The notes under the pieces were generated by a model. It was not told where the DNA came from. It ran no database searches and was given only the letters and a program-made list of their open reading frames with translations. Below, in pieces: positions 46,601 to 53,825 of a DNA stretch of 64,000 nt. Origin of the DNA: an uncultured Akkermansia sp. (GTDB lineage Bacteria > Verrucomicrobiota > Verrucomicrobiia > Verrucomicrobiales > Akkermansiaceae); NCBI GenBank assembly GCA_947626545.1, contig CANQSS010000002.1, positions 59,500 through 123,499 of the forward strand, written 5' to 3'. A program made the position numbers and the translations under genes. Within the stretch, counting starts at the first letter, position 1, and every line of letters begins with the position of its first letter.

Positions 46601-47709
46601 TCGCTGTTCCCTGGTTGATCCTTTTTTATTGATTGGAGCTCCAGATCATCGCCTATCACATAGACCCCTCCCCAGCCCACGGTGAAATTGCCAGTGATTT
46701 TTCCTCCCCTAGACAGCGTCAGAGTTCGTTCATCACCTGCCGTAACTCCGTACCATTCAAAGTCGCCGTTCGATGTAAAATTCCCGCTAATGGTAGTTTG
46801 AGTTACCTTATCTCCACCGCCCAATTTCGCACCGGAGTTTAACGTTAGGTCTCCACCCAGATCACCGCTGAACGAAAGTTCGCCGCCAGTCACACTCACG
46901 CTGCCACCAGACATATTGCCTACAACCTTGAATTTACCCCCAGTCACTTCTAAATCTCCACCAGTAATGTTGCCAACAATTTCCACAGTGCCGGCAGAAG
47001 TGATTTTTTGCGACGGTCCTACGATTACCTCCGCATCAGAAATATGCAACTCAGAACCTGCCTCAACACTCACGCCTCCCGTGAACGTAACCTTATGGGT
47101 TCCGCCAATCGCTCCATGTGCAGAAGCGTCAATTTTTAAATAATCCGAGCCATCCAGAGTTACTTTATTGGTGATGGTCAGTGTTGAAGGCGTCGTTGTA
47201 AAGAACTGGAATCGCCCGCCGCAAGAGTCCAATTCAAGAGACCCCAACGTCAGACTGCCTCCCATTTCCACAATCGGGTTGGCCCACCCATTCGATTGGA
47301 CTCCTTCTGTTATTCTGAGTGTACCGTTAAAGTTCCCTCCCTGCTCAAGTACGAGTTGTGCTGCTCCGTCTCCGTCCTTTCTCTTCAGAGTAAGCGTACC
47401 ACCGGTGCCGGCTAACTCCCCCGTTACGGTCACCTTGGTCGCATCTCCGGGCGCGATGTCCAATTCCACCTCACCATCGCTGATGGTGATGCTTTCATAG
47501 GTTTGCGCGCCGCTGAGATCCCGAACATCTGTGTCGCTCCCCGTGTGATTAATGGCCTCTGCTTTTGCCCGTTGGCTAGCGATGAGGAACGCAGCGGCAA
47601 TGCCGGAGGCGGAGGCAACAGTGGTAGGGATGGTAGCAGCAGGTAAAGCGACTGCAGCAAGGCATACCAACAGAGCCTTGCGGAGACCCGTAGGGAGGTG
47701 GAGTTTCAT
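34699..47709 (-). CDS. Giant autotransporter (4336 residues)
   Basis: Type V secreted protein of roughly 440 kDa in one unbroken frame. The signal peptide MKLHLPTGLRKALLVCLAAV matches autotransporter 1. The passenger (to about residue 3900) is beta-helix-like, full of Gly/Thr/Ser repeats. It holds at least five larger modules, each with a YQLF or IQLF segment (near residues 566, 1056, 1608, 2057, 2715), then a GxLTW-type strand, a W-x-G-x-G box, and a YTF strand (IYTFTGG, TYTFSAE, GYTFTSD, TYTFTAD, EYTFTQQ). A linker (AGATMVWGSLKDK, ASVAGSSVATIG) leads to a C-terminal barrel (about 4050-4336: WHAWINGEGGYH, LNNWGGTVGVDVDM) ending in SAGYRISF. Role is unknown; adhesion is likely. Opposite-strand open frames are shadows. 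Confidence 0.92.
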   Translation of the reverse strand: MKLHLPTGLRKALLVCLAAVALPAATIPTTVASASGIAAAFLIASQRAKAEAINHTGSDTDVRDLSGAQTYESITISDGEVELDIAPGDATKVTVTGELAGTGGTLTLKRKDGDGAAQLVLEQGGNFNGTLRITEGVQSNGWANPIVEMGGSLTLGSLELDSCGGRFQFFTTTPSTLTITNKVTLDGSDYLKIDASAHGAIGGTHKVTFTGGVSVEAGSELHISDAEVIVGPSQKITSAGTVEIVGNITGGDLEVTGGKFKVVGNMSGGSVSVTGGELSFSGDLGGDLTLNSGAKLGGGDKVTQTTISGNFTSNGDFEWYGVTAGDERTLTLSRGGKITGNFTVGWGGVYVIGDDLELQSIKKDQPGNSDAKFQKKDDATDAAVVFNLGEGDKTLSELLPTVTSFDVGIGATGAHKLTIADYTVKGAAKAKEGATLEFTGASAVEGKLMGATGTTVNVASGGTLSVATLSFEGGLSLAGELSVSAWEIGKSLTSLTFAEGGHLKLGGDITEGAINLGAINLSNNADITLSGVLTTLKLSGALTANEHTLTIHLTDDFLATVQGQGYQLFSDDSWYDHVAFATEEGSSYGGKVEWNDDHTGIKISSAENLYWGLGNGDLTTLTFGLGGSVWSEQQGQSGSSEWAAGKNVYLEAVSDRIGVTVTDEASMASLHVASGSAIYTFTGGKPVTVTGEMVVGSGTTLLLNEATLNVGKQVNIESDAKVQLSGSNSFGSLTGDGTLAGFSCIVSLGAASSLGTLDVSWNSTVELGGDLSVNAMAFDNNSKGITFRKKEGVMQDVFLVLNNATFTKGADGDQTGLVLNWHDAVGGNSKGTFTFTDVGLRKKGNNVITLDSSDDGGAPSDGWWTIQALVVEEGGVILNHGATLAGQLDVQGQSSLVVQGTHEVIVGGEAKSSQSSSVDVRGVSLILNGKATLEGTLRLFSGSMTVSGGGSSISNLEIAGTEGSLVINAETKVLQLTGAGSLTSLTLAAGAELTVSKGNFAITNALTWGEGSVLKLEEKLTIDLTGVSSLTAPEGAHKLKLKIDLASDALDQNNSYQLFSGWREDWNSADLFDFTIDGQAVDTSMYADLRIGADGRLTWTEQVEPGSNFTWSGAGTAVTLGDSISGDGWSATGAVDDTKTVTLEGSAAVVTVAVDGGDDNVVTMKSLTVGNAAGPTTTYTFSAESDQTLKVSAGMTINDSSVFGEHVTVDATGSTVAVNGGTTKFEDGSTLTAGKLTISGQGTVVELHSAAGSVNVQGTLANDESSGNVVGVNGNGGIEIEDGATLRLSSNVFSRLSLAYAKGLGTVDIAIGGAQTGDWSNWFGCLFPAVAYDGAELTLRLSNNTNLKLNGNLGDRLQNAKKVDIENGSSVIVEVKDGGGQDLFNVGTGHVHIEGSGADGAGALVIGQAETISWAFVLDGAATVTNTAAMTLTGELDTGSDGKTLTKKGNGTLEFGDSFSTKAGSGGTVAVEEGTLKLSNTTNANALQNHTIVLTSGSTLEGGITGTVKALTGTGTLNVTGGKLTLGTADGSTLTNMQLAASSELVVSEGSFTIQGGWTWGAGSKLTLSTNGQQITLSDIETLNGGSSDNKLTIHLDSAFFGSVDGETGIQLFSASGFTSGWEQYFTFEAEGRDLRLDSTGKLTWAGESVEDGGNLYWPGNGESNNLTWGTGGDNQWATGADQAPGSGWTTNSNVYLGATGAATVTLKDASIEAASITFTAANATDGYTFTSDAAEGSSTLLVKGNMTNNPEGSGGNLVKAVFDEKVNVRVMGNFISTGKKGEFTFRKKLQVDGLLQLWNSSVLQLDEGGEVGTLDASWNNVQIKLGGDLKVGEWFFEGGNFGGHQCIFEKTGEAEEVFIEVGKVTTNPQYSPDLSDSELRYSGNGSLSIGSGVGIRRSTGTLTFGGSNTFAVGGSYAAVEGGNMVFNVDATAGMNVEIGAGSTITVNEGKRLSATGSLKGTGGTLSLQAGATASFGSADATASLTSLQLAEGSSLHVGGGNMLNIDTLTLSGPATIELSGTDSGKIKLGHGIAGDFTLTITLTGLTDEESTSLLSNGYQLFDADMSSEILDGLETLFDGGKLAIDLGECTYDVALDATGKLTFTNDSSELTHTGSGAEFIWDNASSTWDSNQAFAAGNSVKFTGSGANIVKLGISGETTVKNMTVDATGATYTFTADGDNTLTVRTKLDLKSAATFQVGTNVQGEMTGSGALTVDTKTFTLANRMHSWTGVLTVQNGGSFSLAGTVSAGKLTVGANGGRIDLSEAGAVLTVTGDIAGEGNQLTLAGGGKLDWTGGTGTLGSVSVENGEFAIGGTLTMDGNITLGQNGKLSGSGTINKSSEGAYVQFQVSQGAPNVQKTVDAWVTEKLGGVTLGEGVGLQKTGEGILNFQDTGGTLNYDLDIAEGAVQFNGNNYTLKGKLTGQGNFNVATADKRYMLTMEKGGSISGDMALSGWGARLSLGDDFEVGGVAQLDPEHGGNEGSTKLQIGLDRYRTITGDGSLTVNVTGEATKEVDGLVIEQGVTLVKKGTGTQKFTTSEGTNEAGNGKTQLQGNVKVDEGVLEFEGAGSVISGALSNTGGSTGGTLKLTNGDLTISGGGKHGGALELTAGKITISGAALEVGTFKATTGELDVQSNLTIGTGANEGLSTLKIASGTTVTLKGGTLKADTLDLTDTQGASLSIDMTGQAKLDFGGITLGADGKLAIKLTGDNGDMGGYQLFEESTFASVWNALVTDDKTWEDVFDITVNGENDKVLGLNREGWIDMETTGMEWNGGGTWSDTSGSQWEGGKTPNGEDVRFTKQGAQKDETVRIEGVVAPRNVYVDGGEYTFTQQGGTEGGLNMSSDDGGGVLRVRDAKLTLKLKNTAIPEIQLKDQGTLVLAHDGALPGDSKIKFQGGVLEYSNAPLANSDVSRQVASAEEGSEAVVKVSVDGTTYTDGVTWGSTSTAVGDNSGLKLALDEEGIEKSGAGDFTLAWRGTGDTHEGSIAVNEGSLTLNVSNATTLSGEVSGSGTLKITGREVTLSGGNNTVANIQVDSGATLKAGRANALGGADTTLTLNGGNLSGNNVSVNAGQVRVMEAATLSGVTLAGTVTGEEAMSVGSGTAGLSGDISGYTGELTGTGTWKLSGKALEKPVTNAVSGSGIVSFAGESVYGGDVKGSVTLEGGGENGEQLIITSRTTSNGAKLKGQVTLGNQGEQAAWQGSTLVNGEITLANVELAAGGISTKRNAKLYVSTATSGVAVAAAYEARAARRTAEVNVNGMSGEQLDGITINEHGRLTGITGSYTADANHKLELHFAGENVGESATVGEGENALIAGEGGFSLNAESKDNVELWLSSDAVASIIGRLSESDGENGEMADAYLHLLQGGDLTIGEVTLSDLKGSDAELLERLDVTEVRVEGGSIRLVGTAADVFVVNETSTLTDAAALGTSKSTVLSTPGVELTLNLDGGTADDPEDNRAIVNNLLGVTGSQLHLQNSSQDDPTGANRLEVTFHNAKVSVNDKDKYPSVDDTTVEGQHTTFNGSIDGGEGVAVKKTGFGTLSVGGDYTLEDGTTTITAGALKLRGAKNTINGLAFDYADVQQQKDKGEDYRGLLLDGGRTTVRGSITEGEKKTGEIVMSSGAELVLNGESDLEGTSIMGDDSTKLTLAVKGEQRASLKLRGGKNVSLGEDGKRTVLSGVDVEVQEGASMEVSGIDAAMKGSDLTVQRGELKLTEGATMTGGSATLGSSNSLLDLGSSAQNSLTALNGTGTLKSAAGGDTTITGEAGPSVFSGKLASTVEGAGAGKLTISRNAEVTLDNVDTSAAGGNTANAWDVEVQDGGRLTLDVSKSKAGEQVVLGDVNFGSGNTVNLKVNSSNYNLEGSTVKGNTLSFGENTMVMLEAAAGDIWNGSGGRELTLGEWGAVKGGGEDIDVQLRGDGFIFADVKGVVVEGRTVIVQLEGAKENKFERAMPNGEKNAMAGATMVWGSLKDKSELDSFVDMLTNSESDYARVIHGLVTQMDNGQTGSLQNALASVAGSSVATIGPAVMEDLHRQIKTIRNRTTTMATEATYDNYDQLPLWHAWINGEGGYHKMDADSQAPGYTLNNWGGTVGVDVDMSPQATMGLAITAMYGNLKPESVDAATGNVDMTYLSGFVRATGGAWIHTFVMSGGKAEVQLDRTVNYGTGSYRTRGSTDGYVLGAMYEVGYTRLFSASGTFALQPVFNVEARHASIKGYTETGSDAGLHVDEISQDVVTFGLGARMQSLVGENSFNRTAIFEARLLLKADVGDRSGTADNTLLGAATRAEVESVEVGAIGVEVGAGLTIPLGSSSGSIFMDASVECRRGWTSLDASAGYRISF

Positions 47710-47805
47710 CGGAGAAGTTAGTTAGAGGTTGAAATAGACCCAAGCCCCCGCACACCGTGAGCGCGCGGGACACCTGTCCCCGAAATAGAAGCGAGGATTA
47801 CCCGC

Positions 47806-47834
47806 AGACTATCACTTTTTAAAGGAGATGTACA
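47806..47834 (-). promoter_or_regulatory. Promoter of the giant autotransporter
   Basis: Minus strand: TGTACA (47834-47829), 17-nt spacer, TAGTCT (47811-47806), then GCGGG. It is near-identical to the promoter block of autotransporter 1. The leader is about 90 nt. An A/T-rich tract lies just upstream. Confidence 0.65.
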
Positions 47835-48250
47835 GCGTTTTCTTCATCTTATCACAATTTTTTCCTCATGCCGCTTTCACTCGACTCCGAGCGAATCATC
47901 CATCATAAAAGACTTATATGCAAAGAACAATTCATTTACGATTTACGACGGAGGCAAACGGAGCCTGCCCATGTACGATGTACGATTGCCAAATTCGCAC
48001 GCCGGTGGCTCGGGGTGGACGGCATACGTTGCCCGGAGGGTGAAAACTGCCGACGGCCGTAAGATCGCTTTCTCCCTTCGGGCAAAAGCTGTACTTTGTC
48101 CAATCCCACTCCGAGCCCTCGGGGACTTTCACGGCCTTGCTCAATCGTCAATGGTTTGCCGTCTTGCTGGCTTACTTCCTTTATTTGTTGGAAACGCATG
48201 GGAAATGGGTTGAATGGACATGCGAAAATTTTTATTGGGACACGTGTGCG
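47835..48250. repeat. Inter-operon repeat element, copy 9
   Basis: Part of the 810-bp gap between the divergent giant autotransporter and nuoB. Heptamer-like sequence begins at 47934 (ATTTACGATTTACGACGG). The middle has CCCGGAGGGTGAAAACTGCC and its near-inverse downstream, forming stems. 48140-48260 (GCCGTCTTGCTGGCTTACTT and following) is the inverted match of 26450-26570. Confidence 0.65.
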
Positions 48251-48470
48251 TTTGCCATGTACGATTTACGATGTACGGTACGATTTATTAATAATGTATG
48301 CGTTGCGCAGATTTTTTCGGATCATTAACGTATGCAGATATTTCTCCAGATCCATCATCATGATGACCGCTGTTTCACGATTTTTGATACGTATAAACGA
48401 TGATATCAGTCAATAAGAGAACTTTCTCCGTTGATGAACTTTTCTCAAATGCGTTTGCCCTGAAGCGCAC
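48250..48470. repeat. Second-family repeat, left copy (inverted match of 53530-53760)
   Basis: About 220 bp that match 53530-53760 in inverse orientation: TTATTAATAATGT, TGCGTTGCGCAGATT, GGATCATTAACGTATGCAGA, GATCCATCATCATGATGACC, GATATCAGTCAATAAGAG, CTCAAATGCGTTTGCCCTGA. The two copies flank the nuoB-nuoC-comEC-HAD block. No gene is seen in either. Confidence 0.8.
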
Positions 48471-48480
48471 GCGAAACTGC

Positions 48481-48509
48481 TTGACAATTTCGCAGGCGTT
48501 GAGTATCCT
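48481..48509 (+). promoter_or_regulatory. Promoter of nuoB
   Basis: TTGACA (48481-48486), 17-nt spacer, TATCCT (48504-48509), ten bases before the ATG at 48520, giving a leader of about three or four bases. Confidence 0.8.
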
Positions 48510-48519
48510 CGAGCGCGTG

Positions 48520-49104
48520 ATGGCTACGGACACCCAAGAGCAAATAGAGCAGAACTACATGTGTGACCCGGATGCGGACGGTGGGTTTGTGTACACGACG
48601 CTGGAGGCGGCAATCAACTGGATGCACAAGTACTCACTGTGGCCAATGCCGATGGGAACATCATGCTGCGCAATTGAATACATGGCGGCATCATGCTCGC
48701 GCTACGACATATCGCGCTTCGGGTCCGAGGTCAACAGGTACGCTCCACGTCAGGCGGACTTCATGTTCATTTGCGGAACTATTACTTACAAAATGGCCGG
48801 ACTCGTGCGGCGCATTTGGGATCAAATGCCGGAGCCGAAGTGGTGCATTGCCTGCGGGGCGTGCGCGTGTTCGGGCGGGATGTTCCGTTCGTACTCCGTG
48901 CTGCAAGGAGTGGACAAGATAGTGCCGGTGGATGTGTATATTTCCGGCTGTCCACCGCGTCCGGAAGCTCTGCTGCAGGGTCTCATTACGCTGCAGGATA
49001 AGATCATGAAGACGGATCACCCGCTGAAAGGATTTTTCAAGACGCACGATCTGCGCGAAGCCCAGCGCGCTGCTTGCACCAACACGGCAGCCGTCACCGA
49101 TTAA
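48520..49104 (+). CDS. nuoB: NADH-quinone oxidoreductase subunit B
   Basis: NuoB carries the last iron-sulfur cluster (N2) of complex I and passes electrons to quinone. The 194-residue protein has the cluster ligands in MGTSCCAIEYMAA, CIACGACACSGGMF and VYISGCPPRPEALLQG, in canonical order. The ATG at 48520 is chosen because it follows the promoter directly; the 40 codons upstream would lie in the repeat and promoter. nuoC follows after 25 bases. No nuoA, nuoD or further complex I genes are adjacent, so the complex I genes must be split in this genome. Confidence 0.94.
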   Translation: MATDTQEQIEQNYMCDPDADGGFVYTTLEAAINWMHKYSLWPMPMGTSCCAIEYMAASCSRYDISRFGSEVNRYAPRQADFMFICGTITYKMAGLVRRIWDQMPEPKWCIACGACACSGGMFRSYSVLQGVDKIVPVDVYISGCPPRPEALLQGLITLQDKIMKTDHPLKGFFKTHDLREAQRAACTNTAAVTD

Positions 49105-49129
49105 GGAAACCACCGATTCCCTCTTGCCT

Positions 49130-49711
49130 ATGCCTACGAAAAGCCACACAGACGCAGCCCGCGAAGCCTGCGATAAAATTCGCGCCCGTTTTCCGCAACT
49201 TGCGCTCCGGGATTTCCGTGGCGATACCACGTTCACCGTGCCGCGAGAGCAGTTGGTGGAGGTGATGCGCTACGCGAAAGAGGCATGCGGTTTTGATATG
49301 CTGCTGTGCGTATCGGCGGTGGACCACATGGGGGAAGAGCCGCGCTACGAGGTGGATTACACCATCACCCAAGCTGAGACGGGCGCCAACCTGCTGGTGC
49401 GCACGCCGCTGGAAGAGAACGACGCCACGCTGCCCTCGCTGGTGGGAGTCTGGCGCTCGGCCAACTGGCTGGAGCGCGAGCAGTACGACCTGATGGGCAT
49501 TCATTTTGAGGGGCATCCTGATTTGCGCCGTATCATGATGTGGGAGGATTACCCCTTCCACCCTCTGCGCAAGGATTTTCCCGTGGCCGGCGTACCTACG
49601 GAGACCCCCGGCATTGCCTTCACGGAGAAGGCGCCTACCGGCGGTGCGCCTTTTGTCACTGCGCCCGGCGGCAAAACCGCTGCTGAGCGTGAGCCCCGCT
49701 CCCGCAATTAA
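49130..49711 (+). CDS. nuoC: NADH-quinone oxidoreductase subunit C
   Basis: NuoC (30-kDa subunit) is part of the peripheral arm of complex I. The 193-residue protein has the family signature WLEREQYDLMGIHFEGHPDL and then RRIMMWEDYPFHPLRKDFPV. The C-terminal 30 residues (TEKAPTGGAPFVTAPGGK and on) are low complexity. It is not fused to NuoD, and no nuoD follows: the next gene is mini-RNase III-like. The ATG at 49130 is used; a TTG two codons earlier is possible. Confidence 0.93.
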   Translation: MPTKSHTDAAREACDKIRARFPQLALRDFRGDTTFTVPREQLVEVMRYAKEACGFDMLLCVSAVDHMGEEPRYEVDYTITQAETGANLLVRTPLEENDATLPSLVGVWRSANWLEREQYDLMGIHFEGHPDLRRIMMWEDYPFHPLRKDFPVAGVPTETPGIAFTEKAPTGGAPFVTAPGGKTAAEREPRSRN

Positions 49712-49736
49712 CCTAGGGTCCCTTGCCACAACTCTC

Positions 49737-50051
49737 ATGAAAACGCATCGTCCGGAACATGACCCAGCCGTGCGCGCCGAGGCGTGGATCGGGGATGCTG
49801 TGCTGGCGCTCTATGTTCGCGAATTCTTGCTCGCTGAATGCCACGGGCAGATTGACGGCGAGACTTTCGTGCAGCTCACCTCGAACGATTTTCTGCGCCT
49901 TGTCGGCAACGCCACCGAAGTGGAAGCCAGCATTGGCCGCGCCTACCGCGAGGGGCAGCTCCCGCTTGCGTACGACTGGATACGCCGCGAGCTGCACCCC
50001 AAAATGCTCATGCGGCTTCACTCTCTGCGCTCGGCTCGGCAACGCGCCTGA
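49737..50051 (+). CDS. Mini-RNase III-like protein
   Basis: 104 residues resembling the dsRNA-binding-domain-free RNase III family (MrnC). AEAWIGDAVLALYVREFLL matches the signature loop with the catalytic Asp (GDAV), and TEVEASIGRAYREGQLPLAY the second catalytic segment with Glu. Mini-III trims 23S rRNA ends in Firmicutes. This one is about 25 residues shorter than usual, missing part of the middle helices. It lies between nuoC and comEC; its stop abuts the comEC start. Confidence 0.65.
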   Translation: MKTHRPEHDPAVRAEAWIGDAVLALYVREFLLAECHGQIDGETFVQLTSNDFLRLVGNATEVEASIGRAYREGQLPLAYDWIRRELHPKMLMRLHSLRSARQRA

Positions 50052-52106
50052 ATGATGCCGAGCATGAGTACGCCGCCTCCGGATGAACCCAAGCGCAGGG
50101 GACGCGCTGTGTACCGCGCCTGCCGCGATCTGGTGAACCGCGCGCCCCTAATGCTGCCGCTCGCGGTAGTGGTCGGGGTCATCTGTGGGGGCACGTCGGG
50201 TTGGGCAATAGTTTGCGTGGCACTGGCAGCGGCCGCTGCGTTGCGTGCGTACCGGATACTGCTGTGCGCCTTTTTTTGCGGGGTGATTATGGTGCTTTGT
50301 CTGGCGTTGCGTCAACGTGCGGAAGATGAGTTGGGGATCACTGCCATGCCACCGCCCGTTGCCGTGGAGCTGCGAGGCACAGTCATCCGCTCGCTCAATC
50401 GCGGATGCATTGTGGAGACAGATCCGCTCGGCGTGCGAGTGGCGGCGTACGGCAAATTGACGGTACAGCCGGGGGATTACGTCCATATCATAGGTTCCCT
50501 GCGGAATGTGGAGCCGCCTCTTGTACCCGGAATGTTTTCCCAAGCTGAGTGGATGCGCGGAAGCGGGATAGCTGCGTGTTTGGATTGCCTGAGGTTCGAG
50601 CGCGAAGGCAGCACACTCGGCTATGCCACAATACTGCGTGCAGCGGCCGAGGTACGCTCTGCCCTGGCAGACCGTCTGATGCCACCCGGCACGGAGGATG
50701 ACATCCGTCGCCAGGTGCTGTGTGCCCTCGTGCTTGGTGAAAAAGATCGTGCAGATACCAGCACGATCGATATTTTTCGTCGCGGGGGCTGTCTGCATGC
50801 TTTCGCCGTGAGCGGGCTTCATGTGGGCATTGTCGCGGGCATCTTGTGGATGCTGCTGCGGTGGTGCCGAGTTCATCCGAGGGTCGGGCGCCCGGCGCTA
50901 CTCATTGGGGTGGGACTGTATGTGTTTGCCACGGGTATGGCTGTGCCGGCGCTGCGCGCGTACGTGATGCTGGCGGTGCTCATGGGTAGCCTTATCCTGA
51001 GGCGGCGTCCAAGTTATTTGAACACATGGTGTTTTGCAGCGATCGTCATACTCATGCTTCAGCCGTGGCAGTTCTATCAACCGGGGTTCAGGCTATCCTT
51101 CGTTGTGTACGGCGCCATTTGCTTGGGCGTACGTTACGGGATGTCGGACACACCTTGGTTCGGGCCGGACTCTTACATCCCGGCACGCATCCACACGCAC
51201 TGGGAGCGGCTGACAGCGAGCACAGAGCTTTTCGTGCGCGGGACGGTTGTCGTATCGATGTGCGCATGGTTGGTATCCCTGCCGCTCTCCATCGCGCATT
51301 TTCACGTGGTGAACACAGCCAGTTACCTGGTCAATATTCTCATCGCTCCCCTGTTGCCAGTGACAATGTTCATAGGTTTGCTGGTGCTGGTGTTTGCGGG
51401 TGTGCCCTGCTTGGGGGGCGTGGTGCAGGCGTGTGCACTCGGGAGCTCTGGCTGGCTGGTGTCGCTGGTGGGGTTTTGCGGCTCCCTTCCGGGGGCTTTT
51501 TTGCCCGCAGCACCTCCGGCGCCCGCAAGCGATTACATGCTCATGCCCCTCGGCCACGGCAAATCCGCGTGTGTGCTGGGGAATCCGGGTATTCTGGCAG
51601 GCGATGTGCACAGGGAAAATGACGTGCGCTATGTGCTGCAGCCGGCTCTTTTCCACGCCGGGTATTCCCCTGCCCTCTGTCCGGCTCCTCGCCAGGCAGC
51701 CGCCAAGGACATCTTCACACAGACTTGGCCCCAACTGCACTTTTTCACAGCCCCGCCCGGAACTCCGCCACAGAGCTATACAACCCCCGCCGGTGTATTC
51801 ACCATATTTGCGCCGCCTGCCAGTCAGCCAGTCTCATACTCCGCCAACGCATCCCCGATCATCTGCTGGCAAAGGACGGACGCCCAGCGCTTCCTCTTCA
51901 TCGGCAACGCCGCGCTATCCACCTATGAAGCGCTACCTCCCGAATTTCGGCATGCCGATGTGCTCATTCTCGGTTACAATTCGCACGAACCAATTGAACA
52001 CCCCGATCTGCTGCATGAGATCGGAGCAAAGCGCATCATTCTCCTTCCGTCCGCTCACGGCCACAACGTGGAGCGTTTTCTTCCTCAAGAAACGGCACAG
52101 CCTTGA
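50052..52106 (+). CDS. comEC: ComEC/Rec2-family DNA uptake protein
   Basis: Inner-membrane channel for single-stranded DNA during natural transformation, 684 residues. It has an N-terminal membrane pair (about 30-85), an OB-like domain (VAVELRGTVIRSLNRGCIV), the competence domain with FRRGGCLHAFAVSGLHVGIV, many membrane segments, and a C-terminal soluble part. The soluble part corresponds to the metallo-beta-lactamase-like domain but has no H-x-H-x-D-H, so nuclease activity there is unlikely. VPALRAYVMLAVLMGSLILRRR is also typical. Other competence genes are not in the window. ATG at 50064 is an alternative start. Confidence 0.88.
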   Translation: MMPSMSTPPPDEPKRRGRAVYRACRDLVNRAPLMLPLAVVVGVICGGTSGWAIVCVALAAAAALRAYRILLCAFFCGVIMVLCLALRQRAEDELGITAMPPPVAVELRGTVIRSLNRGCIVETDPLGVRVAAYGKLTVQPGDYVHIIGSLRNVEPPLVPGMFSQAEWMRGSGIAACLDCLRFEREGSTLGYATILRAAAEVRSALADRLMPPGTEDDIRRQVLCALVLGEKDRADTSTIDIFRRGGCLHAFAVSGLHVGIVAGILWMLLRWCRVHPRVGRPALLIGVGLYVFATGMAVPALRAYVMLAVLMGSLILRRRPSYLNTWCFAAIVILMLQPWQFYQPGFRLSFVVYGAICLGVRYGMSDTPWFGPDSYIPARIHTHWERLTASTELFVRGTVVVSMCAWLVSLPLSIAHFHVVNTASYLVNILIAPLLPVTMFIGLLVLVFAGVPCLGGVVQACALGSSGWLVSLVGFCGSLPGAFLPAAPPAPASDYMLMPLGHGKSACVLGNPGILAGDVHRENDVRYVLQPALFHAGYSPALCPAPRQAAAKDIFTQTWPQLHFFTAPPGTPPQSYTTPAGVFTIFAPPASQPVSYSANASPIICWQRTDAQRFLFIGNAALSTYEALPPEFRHADVLILGYNSHEPIEHPDLLHEIGAKRIILLPSAHGHNVERFLPQETAQP

Positions 52107-52114
52107 CCCCGCAC

Positions 52115-52142
52115 GACAGACGCATTAGAAAATACGTCTGTC
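52115..52142. repeat. Palindrome GACAGACGCAT/ATACGTCTGTC after comEC
   Basis: 28 bp, nine bases past the comEC stop. It is the same structure as the palindromes at 2203, 26339 and 53743, with a different but still paired stem sequence. It may work as a factor-dependent terminator here. Confidence 0.7.
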
Positions 52143-52470
52143 ATATACGACGGTGGCAGACGGAGTCTGTCCATGTACGATGTTGGATGTACGATTTAGG
52201 AAATTCCCGCGCTTACGCGCGAATTTTTCGAAGCGGGGGCAAAGGGGTGTGGTGGAGCTGTGCGCGGAGGTGATTAGAAAAGGACGGGAAGCGGGGGTGC
52301 CTGGAGGCGCCTATTTACGAACACGAAAACCACAATGTCAGCACACTCCGCGATGCGAATGAAGTAATTCCTTCCTCATTCTTGAGCACATCCGCCCTCC
52401 AGAATAAATTTGCGTAACACACACGTTGTCAATAAATCGCAACTTACATTTTCAAATGCAATTGCGCAGG
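52143..52470. repeat. Inter-operon repeat element, copy 10 (degenerate)
   Basis: Gap between convergent genes. Drifted heptamers TGTACGATGTTGGATGTACG (about 52173-52192) and AAGCGGGGGCAAAG-type sequence shared with copies 4 and 1, then A/T-rich sequence to 52470. No gene is seen. Confidence 0.6.
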
Positions 52471-53770
<1,300 letters not shown>

Positions 53771-53788
53771 CTGCCCTGGGATGCAGTC

Positions 53789-53817
53789 TTGACGGGCGGG
53801 CGCGCATATGATAGTAT
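53789..53817 (+). promoter_or_regulatory. Promoter of the histidine operon
   Basis: TTGACG (53789-53794), 17-nt spacer, TAGTAT (53812-53817). A TATGAT at 53807-53812 is closer to consensus but has a 12-nt spacing. The predicted start is near 53824, two bases before a small open frame. Confidence 0.65.
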
Positions 53818-53825
53818 GGGCGCGA

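Noticed and set aside
48400-48519. Longer nuoB start (40 extra codons)
   Set aside because: It would run through the second-family repeat and the promoter; homology begins after 48520.
52107-52142. Classic intrinsic terminator after comEC
   Set aside because: The palindrome lacks a U-run; it belongs to the repeat-associated palindrome family.
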